Positions 18,012 through 26,664 of a stretch of DNA of 64,000 bases are shown piece by piece. Under the pieces are notes generated by a model that saw only the letters and a list, made by a program, of their open reading frames with translations, did not search any database and was not told the origin of the DNA. A program made the translations under genes and the position numbers. Within the stretch, counting starts at the first letter, position 1; each line of letters starts with the position of its first letter. The stretch comes from Syntrophomonadaceae bacterium (GTDB lineage: Bacteria > Bacillota > DSM-12270 > Thermacetogeniales > Thermacetogeniaceae): positions 1-64,000 of the forward strand of contig DULK01000074.1 of NCBI GenBank assembly GCA_012840385.1. Reading direction: 5' to 3'.

Positions 18012-18086
18012 TGGAGCTGATGGTGGGATTCGAACCCACGACCTGCGCATTACGAGTGCGCTGCTCTACCGCTGAGCTACATCAGC
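18012..18086 (-). tRNA. tRNA-Thr (CGT anticodon)
   Basis: A complete cloverleaf on the minus strand: acceptor GCTGATG/CATCAGC, D-arm with AGCTCAGCGGTAGAGC, anticodon stem GCGCA/TGCGC around loop CTCGTAA (anticodon CGT, threonine codon ACG), T-arm GTGGG TTCGAATC CCAC, discriminator T and an encoded CCA. Confidence 0.93.
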
Positions 18087-18141
18087 GCTATACGGTTGAC
18101 GATGATATTATACAGCACCTGTGGCCTTATTGACAACACCA

Positions 18142-19092
18142 TCACGTCCGGGGTTTTGTAATGCGGCCGGCCCCGGCCGGATCCGCCTCGTGAAGAGCTG
18201 CTCCCCGCTCCGGTGGAGCGGCTGTCCCGCTTTCTGCTGACAAGGGACTCCCCGGAAAGATGCTCCCTACAATAATGCCAACGAAAACCAGAGCGCTGCC
18301 GATGAGCTTCTGCGGGGTAAAGACCTCGCCCCCGAAGCAGTAGCTGTACAGGGCGGCAAAGACCGGTTCCATTGAAAATACCAGCGCCACCCGGGCGGGT
18401 GTGGTAAACCGCTGCGCCCACCCCTGGATCAAAAAAGCCAGGGAAGTAGCGGGGATCGAGGTGATCAGCAGTGCCCAGAGAACCCGGGGCGTCAGGTGGA
18501 AGGAGCCCCCGAATCCACCCCACAAGCCGAAACTGAGCAGGCAGATAACCCCCAGTTGGATTACGGTCAGGCTGTGGGGATCCATGTGCCGCGATGCTTC
18601 TTCCACCGCCAGGATCTGGAGGGCAAGGCATATCGCGCAGCAGAGAACCAGCAGATCCCCTCTGCCGGGAACCAAGCTTCCTTCCAGGGTCAGCAGCCCA
18701 AGCCCTGCCGCAGCAAGGACGGCACCGGTTGCGGTGCCCCGGTCCGGAAGCCGCTTCGTTTTCAGGGCCACCAGGAGAGGCACGAGGACGACGCTGAGGC
18801 CGGTGATGAAGCCCGCCTTTGCCGGCGTCGTCCAGAGCAGGCCCAAAGTCTGAAAGGCGTAGCCTCCGAAAAGGTAGATACCGGCGCGCCAGGCGGCCGG
18901 GTGCCATTGCCATTTACCTTTGTGGAACGGCAGCAAAAAAAGCACGGCGATCAGAAAGCGTACGGCAAGAAAGGGGAAGGTCCCGATATCTGCCAGGGCA
19001 TCATGGACAAGCTGGAAGGTCGTTCCCCACACAAAAGTTACGCCAAGTAAAGCTATATCGGCAATAAATGCCTTTGTCGGAATATGTTTCAC
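18142..19092 (-). CDS. EamA/DMT-family transporter
   Basis: A 316-residue drug/metabolite transporter with two EamA repeats and about ten membrane helices. The first repeat starts LLGVTFVWGTTFQLVHDALADIGTFPFLAVRFLIA, the hallmark helix pair; the second ends VFSMEPVFAALYSYCFGGEVFTPQKLIGSALVFVGIIVGS. The last about 40 residues are polar. Members export amino acids or metabolites; the substrate is unknown. Divergent from the amino acid ABC importer, sharing a region with a long inverted repeat. Confidence 0.87.
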   Translation of the reverse strand: MKHIPTKAFIADIALLGVTFVWGTTFQLVHDALADIGTFPFLAVRFLIAVLFLLPFHKGKWQWHPAAWRAGIYLFGGYAFQTLGLLWTTPAKAGFITGLSVVLVPLLVALKTKRLPDRGTATGAVLAAAGLGLLTLEGSLVPGRGDLLVLCCAICLALQILAVEEASRHMDPHSLTVIQLGVICLLSFGLWGGFGGSFHLTPRVLWALLITSIPATSLAFLIQGWAQRFTTPARVALVFSMEPVFAALYSYCFGGEVFTPQKLIGSALVFVGIIVGSIFPGSPLSAESGTAAPPERGAALHEADPAGAGRITKPRT

Positions 19093-19122
19093 ACAAAATT
19101 TTCTCCTCGAAAAAAGCAGGAA

Positions 19123-19173
19123 TTTTGTTAAAATGAGTGAATAGTTATACTGCCTATTTTCATTTTAACAAAA
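19123..19173. promoter_or_regulatory. Long perfect inverted repeat upstream of amino acid ABC operon
   Basis: TTTTGTTAAAATGA at 19123-19136 and its exact reverse complement at 19160-19173, spaced by 23 bp, centred in the gap between the divergent EamA gene and the importer (24 bp before its start). The plus-strand arm is followed by A, not T, so it is not a normal terminator for the importer side. It could be a paired operator, a looped repressor site, or a 5' UTR hairpin. Confidence 0.55.
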
Positions 19174-19196
19174 AAGTGACTTAGGGAGGGAAAATC

Positions 19197-20033
19197 TTGC
19201 GAAACTTTCGTAAACAGGTGTTGGTGGTTTTACTTGTGGGTTTGGTGGGTTTGATGGGTGCCCTGCTTGCCGGATGCGGCTCCAAGCAGGCAGCTGCTCC
19301 GGCGGAAAACAACAAGCCACAGCAGAAGCCGAAGTATACCGTAGCCATGGAGGCATCTTTTGCACCATTTGAATTCCGCGACGAAAAAACAGGGGAGCTC
19401 AAAGGCTTTGACGTTGACCTGATGAATGCCATCGCCAAAGCACAGGGATTTAACGTTGAGTATAAAGACATGGGTTTCGATGGGATTATCGCTTCCGTCC
19501 AGACAGGAAGTGTCGACATGGCAATTTCCGGGGTGAGCATCACCGACAAGCGCAAGCAGCAGGTTGATTTTTCGCTTCCCTACTACATGTCGGGTTTATC
19601 GATTGCTGTAAGCAAAGACAACACCAGTATTAAAAGCGCAAAGGACCTGAAGGGCAAAAGAATCGCCGTCCAAATTGCGACAACCGGGGCCGATTACGCC
19701 GCTACGATTCCCGGTGCCAAGATTACCACCTTCGACCACGTCACCGAAGCCCTGATGGAAATCAAAAACGGCGGGGTCGACGCCCTTGTTAATGATTACC
19801 CTGTAAGCTATTATTACATCAAGCTTAATGGCGGCAAAGATTTTAAGATCCTGGAAGAGCGCATCAACAGCGAGCCTTATGGAATCGTAGTCAAGAAGGG
19901 CAACACCAAAATGCTGAACCTGATCAACGAAGGTCTGAAAAAAATCAAGAAGAACGGCGAATTCGCAAAGATCTATAAGAAATGGTTTGACCAGGAGCCA
20001 CCAGCCTATCTGCCAGGCGAGCCCCAGCAATAG
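19197..20033 (+). CDS. Polar/basic amino acid ABC transporter substrate-binding lipoprotein
   Basis: A 278-residue family 3 solute-binding protein. The TTG start lies 6 nt after AGGGAGGG. A signal peptide with lipobox LLAGCGSK (cysteine about 25) anchors it outside the membrane. The binding fold begins KYTVAMEASFAPFEFRDEKTGELKGFDVDLMNAIAK, with the family motif GFDVDL and later SVDMAISGVSITDKRKQQVDFS. Binds a polar amino acid such as glutamine, arginine or histidine; the exact ligand is not decidable. First gene of a three-gene importer operon. Confidence 0.92.
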   Translation: MRNFRKQVLVVLLVGLVGLMGALLAGCGSKQAAAPAENNKPQQKPKYTVAMEASFAPFEFRDEKTGELKGFDVDLMNAIAKAQGFNVEYKDMGFDGIIASVQTGSVDMAISGVSITDKRKQQVDFSLPYYMSGLSIAVSKDNTSIKSAKDLKGKRIAVQIATTGADYAATIPGAKITTFDHVTEALMEIKNGGVDALVNDYPVSYYYIKLNGGKDFKILEERINSEPYGIVVKKGNTKMLNLINEGLKKIKKNGEFAKIYKKWFDQEPPAYLPGEPQQ

Positions 20034-20042
20034 AAAGCGCAA

Positions 20043-20082
20043 GAGTATGCGCAGCCTGGAGGGTTGCGCATACTCATTTTTA
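20043..20082 (+). terminator. Intercistronic terminator/attenuator
   Basis: GAGTATGCGCA and its complement TGCGCATACTC form a strong hairpin followed by ATTTTTATT between the binding-protein and permease genes. It would stop part of the transcription and give the usual excess of binding protein over membrane subunits. Confidence 0.75.
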
Positions 20083-20106
20083 TTCCACGAATCGTGTTAT
20101 TGAGAG

Positions 20107-20832
20107 GTGTTGTTAACATTGGAGGCAATCATCCGCACGCTGCCCTTTTTTATCAACGGAGCACTGGAAACACTGAAAATAACGGTAATTGCAGTGGGAA
20201 TAGGCTCGTTTCTCGGATTGATTGCCGGTCTGGGCAGGCTATCCAGAAACCGGCTGATTCGCGCTCTGGCAACATGCTATGTGGATTTCGTGCGGGGGAC
20301 ACCCTTGCTTGTTCAGATCTTCATCGTCTACTTCGGCTTCCCCCAGGTCATCCAGCAAGGTAAAACATTTCTCCAGACGCAGTTCGGGCTCGGCCCCTTC
20401 TCCGAAACCAGCCATATCCCGGCCTTTATTGCCGCCATAGTTGCCTGCAGCATCAACAGCGGTGCCTACGTCGCCGAAATCTTCCGGGCCGGGATTCAGT
20501 CGATCGAAAAGGGGCAAAGGGAGGCCGCCCTTTCCCTGGGAATGACGCCGCGGCAAACAACCCTCTATGTCATTCTGCCGCAGGCCTTCCGGCGAATCGT
20601 ACCGCCCCTGGGCAATGAATTCATAGCCATGCTGAAAGATACCTCCCTGCTTTTTTCCATAGGCATCGTGGAACTCACACGCCAGGGGCAGCTGCTGAAC
20701 GCCGCCATCTTTCAGCCCTTCCCGATCTACCTGACCGTCGCCCTGTTCTACCTGATCATGACCCTGAGCATTTCGCGGCTGGTCGACTTCACCGAAAGGA
20801 GGCTTGGAGTCCGTGGCCATCATCAAAGTTAG
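20107..20832 (+). CDS. Amino acid ABC transporter permease (HisM/GlnP type)
   Basis: A 241-residue membrane subunit of a polar amino acid importer with a GTG start after GAGAGG. It has five predicted helices and the coupling EAA loop [32 protein letters not shown] (about 158-190). [17 protein letters not shown] is typical of the HisMQ/GlnP group. Overlaps the start of the ATPase gene. Confidence 0.93.
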   Translation: MLLTLEAIIRTLPFFINGALETLKITVIAVGIGSFLGLIAGLGRLSRNRLIRALATCYVDFVRGTPLLVQIFIVYFGFPQVIQQGKTFLQTQFGLGPFSETSHIPAFIAAIVACSINSGAYVAEIFRAGIQSIEKGQREAALSLGMTPRQTTLYVILPQAFRRIVPPLGNEFIAMLKDTSLLFSIGIVELTRQGQLLNAAIFQPFPIYLTVALFYLIMTLSISRLVDFTERRLGVRGHHQS

Positions 20833-21544
20833 GAATTTGAAAAAGAGGTTCGGCAAGCTCGAGGTTTTGCGCGGCATCAACCTGGACGTGGCGGAAGGGG
20901 AACAGCTTGTGGTGATCGGGCCGAGCGGTTCCGGGAAGAGCACCCTGCTGCGCTGCCTCAACATGCTGGAGGAACCGAGCGAGGGAACCATTGAATTCGA
21001 GGGGATCGACCTGACCGATAAAAACACGGATCTGCCGAAGGTCAGGGAGTCCATCGGAATGGTATTCCAGAGCTTCAACCTCTTTCCCCACAAGAACGTA
21101 ACGGAGAACATCACCCTCGCCCTCGTAAAGGTGAAGGGAATGAAGCAGGAGGAGGCAAAGAACGTCGCCTATACCCTGCTTGAGAAGGTGGGTTTAAGCG
21201 ACAAGGTCAACGCCTACCCAAGCCAGCTGTCAGGCGGCCAGCAGCAGCGGGTGGCCATCGCCCGGGCCCTGGCCATGCAGCCGAAGGTGATGCTCTTTGA
21301 CGAGCCTACCTCCGCCCTCGACCCGGAAATGGTGGGAGAGGTCCTCTCGGTGATGCGCGACCTGGCACGCGAGGGGATGACCATGGTGGTGGTGACCCAC
21401 GAGATGAAGTTCGCCCAGGAGGTGGGCGACCGGGTTATCTTCATGGACGAGGGCCTCATCGTCGAGGAGGGCCCGCCGGAGCAAATCTTCAGAAATCCTC
21501 AAAATCCCCGGACAAGGTCCTTCCTGACCAGAGTGATGCAGTAA
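20813..21544 (+). CDS. Amino acid ABC transporter ATP-binding protein (GlnQ/HisP type)
   Basis: A 243-residue ATPase: Walker [10 protein letters not shown] (about 35-43), Q-loop FQSFNLFPH, signature [15 protein letters not shown], Walker [16 protein letters not shown]-loop VVTHEM. This is the GlnQ/HisP subfamily of amino acid importers. I prefer the GTG at 20813, 10 nt after AGGAGG, to a TTG at 20804, which sits 1 nt after that site. Last gene of the operon. Confidence 0.93.
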   Translation: MAIIKVRNLKKRFGKLEVLRGINLDVAEGEQLVVIGPSGSGKSTLLRCLNMLEEPSEGTIEFEGIDLTDKNTDLPKVRESIGMVFQSFNLFPHKNVTENITLALVKVKGMKQEEAKNVAYTLLEKVGLSDKVNAYPSQLSGGQQQRVAIARALAMQPKVMLFDEPTSALDPEMVGEVLSVMRDLAREGMTMVVVTHEMKFAQEVGDRVIFMDEGLIVEEGPPEQIFRNPQNPRTRSFLTRVMQ

Positions 21545-21585
21545 GCTCTGCGGGCTCCAAGAAAACGCACTTTCTCGAACTAAGA

Positions 21586-21616
21586 CAAAAAACGGGTCTT
21601 TCCGGCCCGTTTTCTT
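21586..21616. terminator. Bidirectional terminator
   Basis: AAAAAACGGG-N9-CCCGTTTTCTTC between two convergent genes (amino acid ATPase and the DUF6470 gene): T-rich on the plus side, A-rich upstream so also T-rich on the minus side. Confidence 0.75.
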
Positions 21617-21619
21617 CGT

Positions 21620-22180
21620 TCAACCATGCAAATCGATCTGGGAACCAACAGCATAAATATGCAGTTCGGGGGGCTGCCGGAAATAAATCCGAACCGTCCC
21701 CTCCCTGAGGTCGACCTTGACATTTCCCGGCACCAGTTCGACGGCAACCCTTCCCTCCTTGAAATCCCTGCTCCCCTTGACGATCCGGAAATCAATGTCC
21801 GGCAAATGCCCGGGAACCAGTTCTACATCCACTTCCCGGTCCAGGCCGTTCTCTCTTGCCAGATCCGCTATGGCGTCGGGATTTCCGTTTTCAACGGCAG
21901 CCACCACATCCCCTTCCTCCGCAATCCGGGCTATCGCCTCCTCCACCACTCCTCTGGCGCGGGCGGCACATACCCGGATGAATTCGATGGGATCGTACTG
22001 GTTGACATCCGCACGGCAGGCGGTGGCGTCAATGGAGAGCTCAACCCGGTCCTGGGCAACCGTCAAAACCGGAGGCTTGATGCTTAATTTCAGCCGGGGG
22101 TCCGAAATGTATAACTGCAACAAAGGATTGGCCTGTTTGATGCCTATCCTTCCCCACACCTGGTCTATCAGCAGCCGCAC
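21620..22180 (-). CDS. DUF6470 (YviE-like) flagellar-locus protein
   Basis: A 186-residue protein of the DUF6470/YviE type, recognised from LQLYISDPRLKLSIKPPVLTV at the N-terminus and a repetitive beta-rich C-terminus (VDVELVPG...AVELVPGNVKVDLREGTVRIYFRQPPELHIYAVG). No enzyme motif. In Bacillus the homologue lies beside fliW and flagellin genes; here it closes the late flagellar cluster, 22 bp after the FliT-like gene. GTG start with GGAG upstream. Role unknown, probably in filament assembly. Confidence 0.72.
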   Translation of the reverse strand: MRLLIDQVWGRIGIKQANPLLQLYISDPRLKLSIKPPVLTVAQDRVELSIDATACRADVNQYDPIEFIRVCAARARGVVEEAIARIAEEGDVVAAVENGNPDAIADLARENGLDREVDVELVPGHLPDIDFRIVKGSRDFKEGRVAVELVPGNVKVDLREGTVRIYFRQPPELHIYAVGSQIDLHG

Positions 22181-22202
22181 AGCCGATCACTCCGCCTACA
22201 AG

Positions 22203-22631
22203 CTACCGCCTGCTGTCAACAAAAGCCCCGCATGGGAGCAATGTGCCTCCCGTATAGAGGCGGTGCGCCTGTCTCATCTTTTTGACATGCCCCAGGTCTT
22301 TCTTGACGGCAAGCATCTTTTCCTGCAGTTTTCTGCGGAGCCTCCCATCCTCTGCCATCAGCCAGCGGAAAATCTCTCCCATTTCCTGCCTGGCAGCACC
22401 GGCACCGTCCGGCAGGTTATCGTTCAACTCATTTCCGGCCACCCAGGAAGCGATGCCATGCTCGGCTCGCAATTTGTCAAGCTGTTCGCATATCTCCTGG
22501 CGCTCGTTCAGCAGGGAAGCCAGATCATCAACTTCTCCCCTGTCGATCCTTTCCGCCATAATCCCTGTTACCTGCCGCATTCTTCTGGCAAGATCCCTCG
22601 CCGCCTGCCATACATTAAAATCCGTATTCAT
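22203..22631 (-). CDS. fliT: FliT-like flagellar chaperone
   Basis: A 142-residue helical protein in the position of fliT, directly after fliS. It is mostly coiled coil (ARDLARRMRQVTGIMAERIDRGEVDDLASLLNERQEICEQLD...) and ends RLYTGGTLLPCGAFVDSRR; the LYxGG...GxFxDxRR tail recurs in Gram-positive FliT/FlgN-type proteins. Expected role: binding FliD or hook-associated proteins before export. Assignment rests on position and tail. Confidence 0.65.
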   Translation of the reverse strand: MNTDFNVWQAARDLARRMRQVTGIMAERIDRGEVDDLASLLNERQEICEQLDKLRAEHGIASWVAGNELNDNLPDGAGAARQEMGEIFRWLMAEDGRLRRKLQEKMLAVKKDLGHVKKMRQAHRLYTGGTLLPCGAFVDSRR

Positions 22632-22676
22632 GATCCACCACCGGCTGCAACCCGAAGGTATCTTTTGACCGTCAAA

Positions 22677-23069
22677 TCATCTGGCCAGGGAGTCAGCCCC
22701 TTGCCTAATGACTGATTCCCAGGTATCACGCAGTTCTGTTACAAAGGAAAGCACCTCGTCAATAACCCGGGCATCCTTCCGGATATTGGCCTGAACCAGC
22801 CTCCTCTTAAAATAGTCGTACAGCTGATAAAGATTGGCTGAAATTTCATAATCCATATTGAGGGTACACATCAATTCGGTAATGATGTCCTGCGCCTTAA
22901 TCAGATGGTGATGCGCTTCGGAAAGAACCCCCTGTTCGATACACTGCCTCGCCTGTTTGAGAGATAGAATCAAGCCGTCGTATAACATCAACAGGAGCTT
23001 TCCCGGCCTGGCCGTCTGGACTGCCGTTGTCCGGTACTGGTTGTATGCATTAACACCTGTGGAATACAT
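22677..23069 (-). CDS. fliS: Flagellar export chaperone FliS
   Basis: A 130-residue FliS, which binds the C-terminus of flagellin in the cytoplasm and prevents early polymerisation. Family marks: NAYNQYRTTAVQTARPGKLLLMLYDGLILSLKQA (1-40) and ISANLYQLYDYFKRRLVQAN (about 82-101). Length is typical. Strong GAGGGTGAT site before ATG. Confidence 0.95.
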   Translation of the reverse strand: MYSTGVNAYNQYRTTAVQTARPGKLLLMLYDGLILSLKQARQCIEQGVLSEAHHHLIKAQDIITELMCTLNMDYEISANLYQLYDYFKRRLVQANIRKDARVIDEVLSFVTELRDTWESVIRQGADSLAR

Positions 23070-23127
23070 ATCATCACCCTCTGATTTAATTTTTCTACCG
23101 GCTCACGGTGCTCAACACTCCGATTGC

Positions 23128-23496
23128 TTAAACCTTTTTGTCTATCAGGAGGCCCAGCATCTCCTGAATCCTTGCCGCCAGGTCAAGCAATTCTTCCGGC
23201 GGAATCTCCCGAATAACCTTGTTGGTGTCCGGATCGATGACCTTTACAACCAGGCTTTTAGTCTCTTTATGAAAAGTGAAGCTGAGTTGAAAGCTGATAT
23301 CGTATTCGGGTTTCAACAGTTCCGCAAGCGGTTGCTCTGCGATGTTCGGCTGTTCGGATCTCCCGTCCCCGCCCCTGCTTGAAGAGCGGTCTGCTGCGGA
23401 TGCCGTTTCCCTCGATCTTTCGGCAGCCCGGTCGGCTTTAAACAAATTCACCGTTTTTGTTTGATCACCTGCGGCAGTGCCGCTTTCAATGCGCAT
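23128..23496 (-). CDS. flaG: FlaG family protein
   Basis: A 122-residue protein. The disordered N-terminal half is rich in Arg, Ser and Glu; the C-terminal half (YDISFQLSFTFHKETKSLVVKVIDPDTNKVIREIPPEELLDLAARIQEMLGLLIDKK) is the conserved FlaG domain, with the IREIPPEE motif. FlaG affects filament length in other bacteria. It lies between fliD and fliS as in many Firmicutes. Confidence 0.9.
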   Translation of the reverse strand: MRIESGTAAGDQTKTVNLFKADRAAERSRETASAADRSSSRGGDGRSEQPNIAEQPLAELLKPEYDISFQLSFTFHKETKSLVVKVIDPDTNKVIREIPPEELLDLAARIQEMLGLLIDKKV

Positions 23497-23544
23497 TGCT
23501 TCACCCCCCTGTCGGTTGATGGATAGGTTCCTCCGGATCTAATA

Positions 23545-25503
23545 CTACTGTCCTCCACCTCCTGCGAACTGCTGCGCCAGCCACATGCTCTGGGTGTTCA
23601 TCTGGGCAATGGCCTGCTCCATTGCCGTGAACTGGCGGTAGTAGCGGTCTTCCAGATCCTGCAGCCGCTTCTCCATATCCGAAATCTGCCTGTCCATATC
23701 GCGTATCATGCGGCTGATATAGCTCTGGTCATAAAGGCTCCCTGCGGAGCCGGCCTGGGAGGTAATGCGAGACATGGCGTTGTTTATTGCATCATAGAGC
23801 TGGACGGCGAGGCCTTTCTGCTTCGAGTCGGTGATGGGATTTCCGGCGGCATCCGTCGTCCTGGTAAAGAGCTCCATCACCGCATCCGGGTTGGACTGCA
23901 GGGCCTCCCGCAGCCTGGTTTCATCCAGGTAAAGCTTCCCTTCCTCTTCCCACGTGCCCGTGGTGATCCCGATGACGCTCAGGGAGTTGGCCACCGTGGT
24001 AATCTTCTGGGTGCCTGCGGTGACCGTCACCTGCCCGGTGACACCCTGGACGATACTGGACATCACGGCCCGGATACTGCTCACGGCACTGCTTAAGAGG
24101 GGATCTCCCTTCAGCAGCCCGCTCCGGGCCTTTTCCTGCCACTGATCGATCTGTTTGTCCGTCAGCTTCCCTTCCTGGATCTGCTCATCCGTCAGCGGCA
24201 GATAGTCCGGGTAGCGCTCCTCCTTCAGTTCGGCGTTGATCGAGGCTATGATGTCGTTGTATTTGTTTACGAAGTTCTTGATGGTGTTGACCACAGCATC
24301 GATGTCGTTGGAAACGGTAACCGTCACGTATTTGTTCGCATCCGCACCCTTGAAATTGAAGGTTACCCCGTTTACCGTATAGCTGTTGGTGTGGCTGGTC
24401 ATACCGGCCAGGCCGTTGATTTCGAAGCTGGCATCGGTGCCGCCTTTTTCGTTGGCCTCGTTAATCTGCAATACGCCGGTCATAAAAGAACCTGTTACGT
24501 CTTTTACCTGTATCTCTGCCCCCGCCTGGTTGTCCCCCGTTTTGATGGTGGAAATGGCGATCTTGTCCGTGCTGGCATCGTAAAACATGCTGACACCTGC
24601 TGCCTTGTTGGCGTTAACCGTTGCGATCACTTTATTCAAAGAATCGGTATCACCATCAAAATTAAATGTCTGCCCGTTAATGGTGAATGAAAATATGTGG
24701 TCTGTACCCCAGCCAAAACTGTTTGCAAACTTGCTCACTTGTGAAGCCAGGGGAGCATTGGGATCAAGGGCCGTTTGATCAGGAACTGATAATTGCCCAC
24801 CCGTCAATCCCAAAATATCCAGTGCAGTACCACTTGGAACCGCGAGTGCAGGCACTGTCGTTCCATCACTTGCTACCATGGGTGTCAATTTCAATCTTTT
24901 GTCTGCTGTCAGGGAGACCATGACCTTCCCTTTTCCAATCGCTGCATCAATTTTGGCCTGGATATCGGCCACTAAATCGTTCAGCGTTTTCCCGGCAGTA
25001 CCATCATAACTCTTTACATCTAGTATTATGTCAACCGTCGTACCCCCGTAAGCCAACTTAAACTGATTATTATTCGTAGTAATGTTCAGTGGAGTACCCA
25101 AGGTTGCATTCAAGGATGTTGTGCCTACGATCCCCGGCCGCAAAGGTGTCAAACTGCTGTTCGTTGCCACTGTCGCCAACTGATTGACCTTCACCTGGTA
25201 GGTCGTGGCCGCAGCTGTTGCTCCGGCCGTGGCCGTGACGATGCTCTCGTCGCTCGATGCCGCCTTCTTGACCTGGAAGGTGCCCTGGAGCTTGAGGTTG
25301 AAAACCTCGTTGCGCAGGTTCAGCAGGCTGGTGTTGATCGTCCTGTAGTCCTCCTGCTTCCACTGCCAGATCTGCTTTTTCTGCATTAATTTGTCCAGAG
25401 GCGCCCGGTGCGCCTTCATCAAGTCGGTCACCATTTGATCTATGTCCAGGCCCGACGCCAGCCCGGTAATCCGGTAAATGCTGGATGTGTTGATGGTCGT
25501 CAT
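23545..25503 (-). CDS. fliD: Flagellar hook-associated protein 2 (filament cap FliD)
   Basis: A 652-residue FliD, the cap that folds flagellin subunits at the filament tip. The N-terminal FliD domain reads RITGLASGLDIDQMVTDLMKAHRAPLDKLMQKKQIWQWKQEDYR; the central part is a variable beta-rich domain; the C-terminal FliD domain includes IKNFVNKYNDIIASINAEL and the coiled tail ISRMIRDMDRQISDMEKRLQDLEDRYYRQFTAMEQAIAQMNTQSMWLAQQF. The ATG at 25503 has GAGGGG at 6 nt; an ATG two codons earlier is closer to that site. A sigma-D-like promoter lies 42 bp upstream. Confidence 0.95.
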   Translation of the reverse strand: MTTINTSSIYRITGLASGLDIDQMVTDLMKAHRAPLDKLMQKKQIWQWKQEDYRTINTSLLNLRNEVFNLKLQGTFQVKKAASSDESIVTATAGATAAATTYQVKVNQLATVATNSSLTPLRPGIVGTTSLNATLGTPLNITTNNNQFKLAYGGTTVDIILDVKSYDGTAGKTLNDLVADIQAKIDAAIGKGKVMVSLTADKRLKLTPMVASDGTTVPALAVPSGTALDILGLTGGQLSVPDQTALDPNAPLASQVSKFANSFGWGTDHIFSFTINGQTFNFDGDTDSLNKVIATVNANKAAGVSMFYDASTDKIAISTIKTGDNQAGAEIQVKDVTGSFMTGVLQINEANEKGGTDASFEINGLAGMTSHTNSYTVNGVTFNFKGADANKYVTVTVSNDIDAVVNTIKNFVNKYNDIIASINAELKEERYPDYLPLTDEQIQEGKLTDKQIDQWQEKARSGLLKGDPLLSSAVSSIRAVMSSIVQGVTGQVTVTAGTQKITTVANSLSVIGITTGTWEEEGKLYLDETRLREALQSNPDAVMELFTRTTDAAGNPITDSKQKGLAVQLYDAINNAMSRITSQAGSAGSLYDQSYISRMIRDMDRQISDMEKRLQDLEDRYYRQFTAMEQAIAQMNTQSMWLAQQFAGGGGQ

Positions 25504-25544
25504 GCGCATCCCCTCTTTCCGAAAAGCAAGGCTGCTTATTATTA

Positions 25545-25571
25545 ATATCGAAGCATCTCAAAAAAACTTTA
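25545..25571 (-). promoter_or_regulatory. Sigma-D (sigma-28) flagellar promoter
   Basis: Minus strand: TAAA, exactly 15 nt, then TTCGATAT, against the sigma-D consensus TAAA-N15-GCCGATAA. Located just upstream of fliD; it would drive the whole fliD-flaG-fliS-fliT cluster as class III flagellar genes. The next 150 bp (to 25726) show no gene. Confidence 0.65.
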
Positions 25572-25726
25572 GCAAAAAATAAAGGGGCAATAAGGCTCTA
25601 GGTTTTCCAGCGCCCGTTGGATACCTCGCAGGCTTCTGCGTAAGGACGGGGAAAATAAGAATGGGATCCGGCCAACTCTTCGCTACTTACCTATCTTGCT
25701 CACGTAGTGATGCGGAGGCTCTCGTT

Positions 25727-26158
25727 TCAATCTGCACGGAGGATATTCTTTGAAGTAAGGAAAAAATGGCTGTCAAAGGTAAATACATCCTTAATATCAG
25801 GTTGCTGCGCTAAAATCACAAAGCTCACGGCATCCACATACGAAATGGTTTGATCACAGTATTTTTTTATTAGGCGAAGCGCTTCTCTTTCAATCTCCGG
25901 TGTTGAATAAACCACCTGCAAAAAATTCATGTTTTCGGCTTTTTTTATGCTCTCCAAAAACCGCAGTGCCGTGTGATAATTAACATTATAACGAATAAAT
26001 GTATAAGTCTCAGAAATGATCAGGTTGCTGGTAACCTGAACAACCCTACAGGCAACCATTGCTTTGAAAACTGCTTTGGCTGTTTCATGGTATTCATCAT
26101 GCCTGAGCGCTAACGCAATCCAGGCACCGGTATCAATAAACACCTTACGACCTGCCAT
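25727..26158 (-). CDS. PIN-domain (VapC-like) toxin ribonuclease
   Basis: A 143-residue PIN protein: FIDTGAWIALALRHDEYHETAKAVF (first acidic residue in IDTGAW), NLIISETYTFIR (second acid, E), and QTISYVDAVSFVI (third acid, D) near the C-terminus. These place it among metal-dependent VapC-type RNases. I start it at MAGRKVFIDTG (26158), preceded by an AGGT site; a start at 26173 is also possible. It overlaps the RHH antitoxin gene by 14 nt. No tRNA or other target can be inferred. Confidence 0.82.
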   Translation of the reverse strand: MAGRKVFIDTGAWIALALRHDEYHETAKAVFKAMVACRVVQVTSNLIISETYTFIRYNVNYHTALRFLESIKKAENMNFLQVVYSTPEIEREALRLIKKYCDQTISYVDAVSFVILAQQPDIKDVFTFDSHFFLTSKNILRAD

Positions 26159-26414
26159 ATAAATACCTGTCATGGTTAACCGACCCATCCCGCGGCCCTT
26201 CTGCATCGCCGCTTATGCCGACAATCTCCAGCAGCGGGTTTTCCTGCAGCCTTTTCTTCTCCTGCCTTATGAAATTATCCAGGGCTTCCCGGATGATCTC
26301 CGCCTCCGTTACCATTTTGATCTTCGCCAGTTTCTTCAATTCCTCATCCTGCTCAGGTAAGATGTATGTCTGTTTCCTCACCATGCGGTGGGCGCGCTCC
26401 CAGCTACCGCTCAC
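26145..26414 (-). CDS. Ribbon-helix-helix (VapB-like) antitoxin
   Basis: An 89-residue protein with an N-terminal RHH motif: RKQTYILPEQDEELKKLAKIKMVTEAEIIREALDNFIRQEK. The C-terminal tail should wrap the PIN toxin. GTG start at 26414 with GGAGG nine nt upstream. It is the first gene of the pair and would autoregulate it, as other RHH antitoxins do. Confidence 0.8.
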   Translation of the reverse strand: MSGSWERAHRMVRKQTYILPEQDEELKKLAKIKMVTEAEIIREALDNFIRQEKKRLQENPLLEIVGISGDAEGPRDGSVNHDRYLYGRS

Positions 26415-26596
26415 AGCAACCTTCCTCCATATTAGTAATTGTTATATACATTGTAAATCGTCGTTCATGATGTTGTCAAACCATCAAAGGAACTGGTGCT
26501 CTCATTTCCAAAAGCGAGTTGCTGTCCTGCCCGGCCTGGAATCAGGAGTCGGGCGGTAGACCGGCGGATGAATCCGGTGTATTTCGAGCGGAGAAG

Positions 26597-26627
26597 TAAA
26601 AAAACCAGCAGCATTCCTGCTGGTTTG
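26597..26627 (-). terminator. Rho-independent terminator
   Basis: Minus-strand stem AAACCAGCAGG / CTGCTGGTTT followed by TTTT; ends the transcript of the two glycine/proline-tailed genes to the right. Confidence 0.75.
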
Positions 26628-26664
26628 CAAATAACTTTCTCTCTTTCACGCCGCCTGAACGGCA

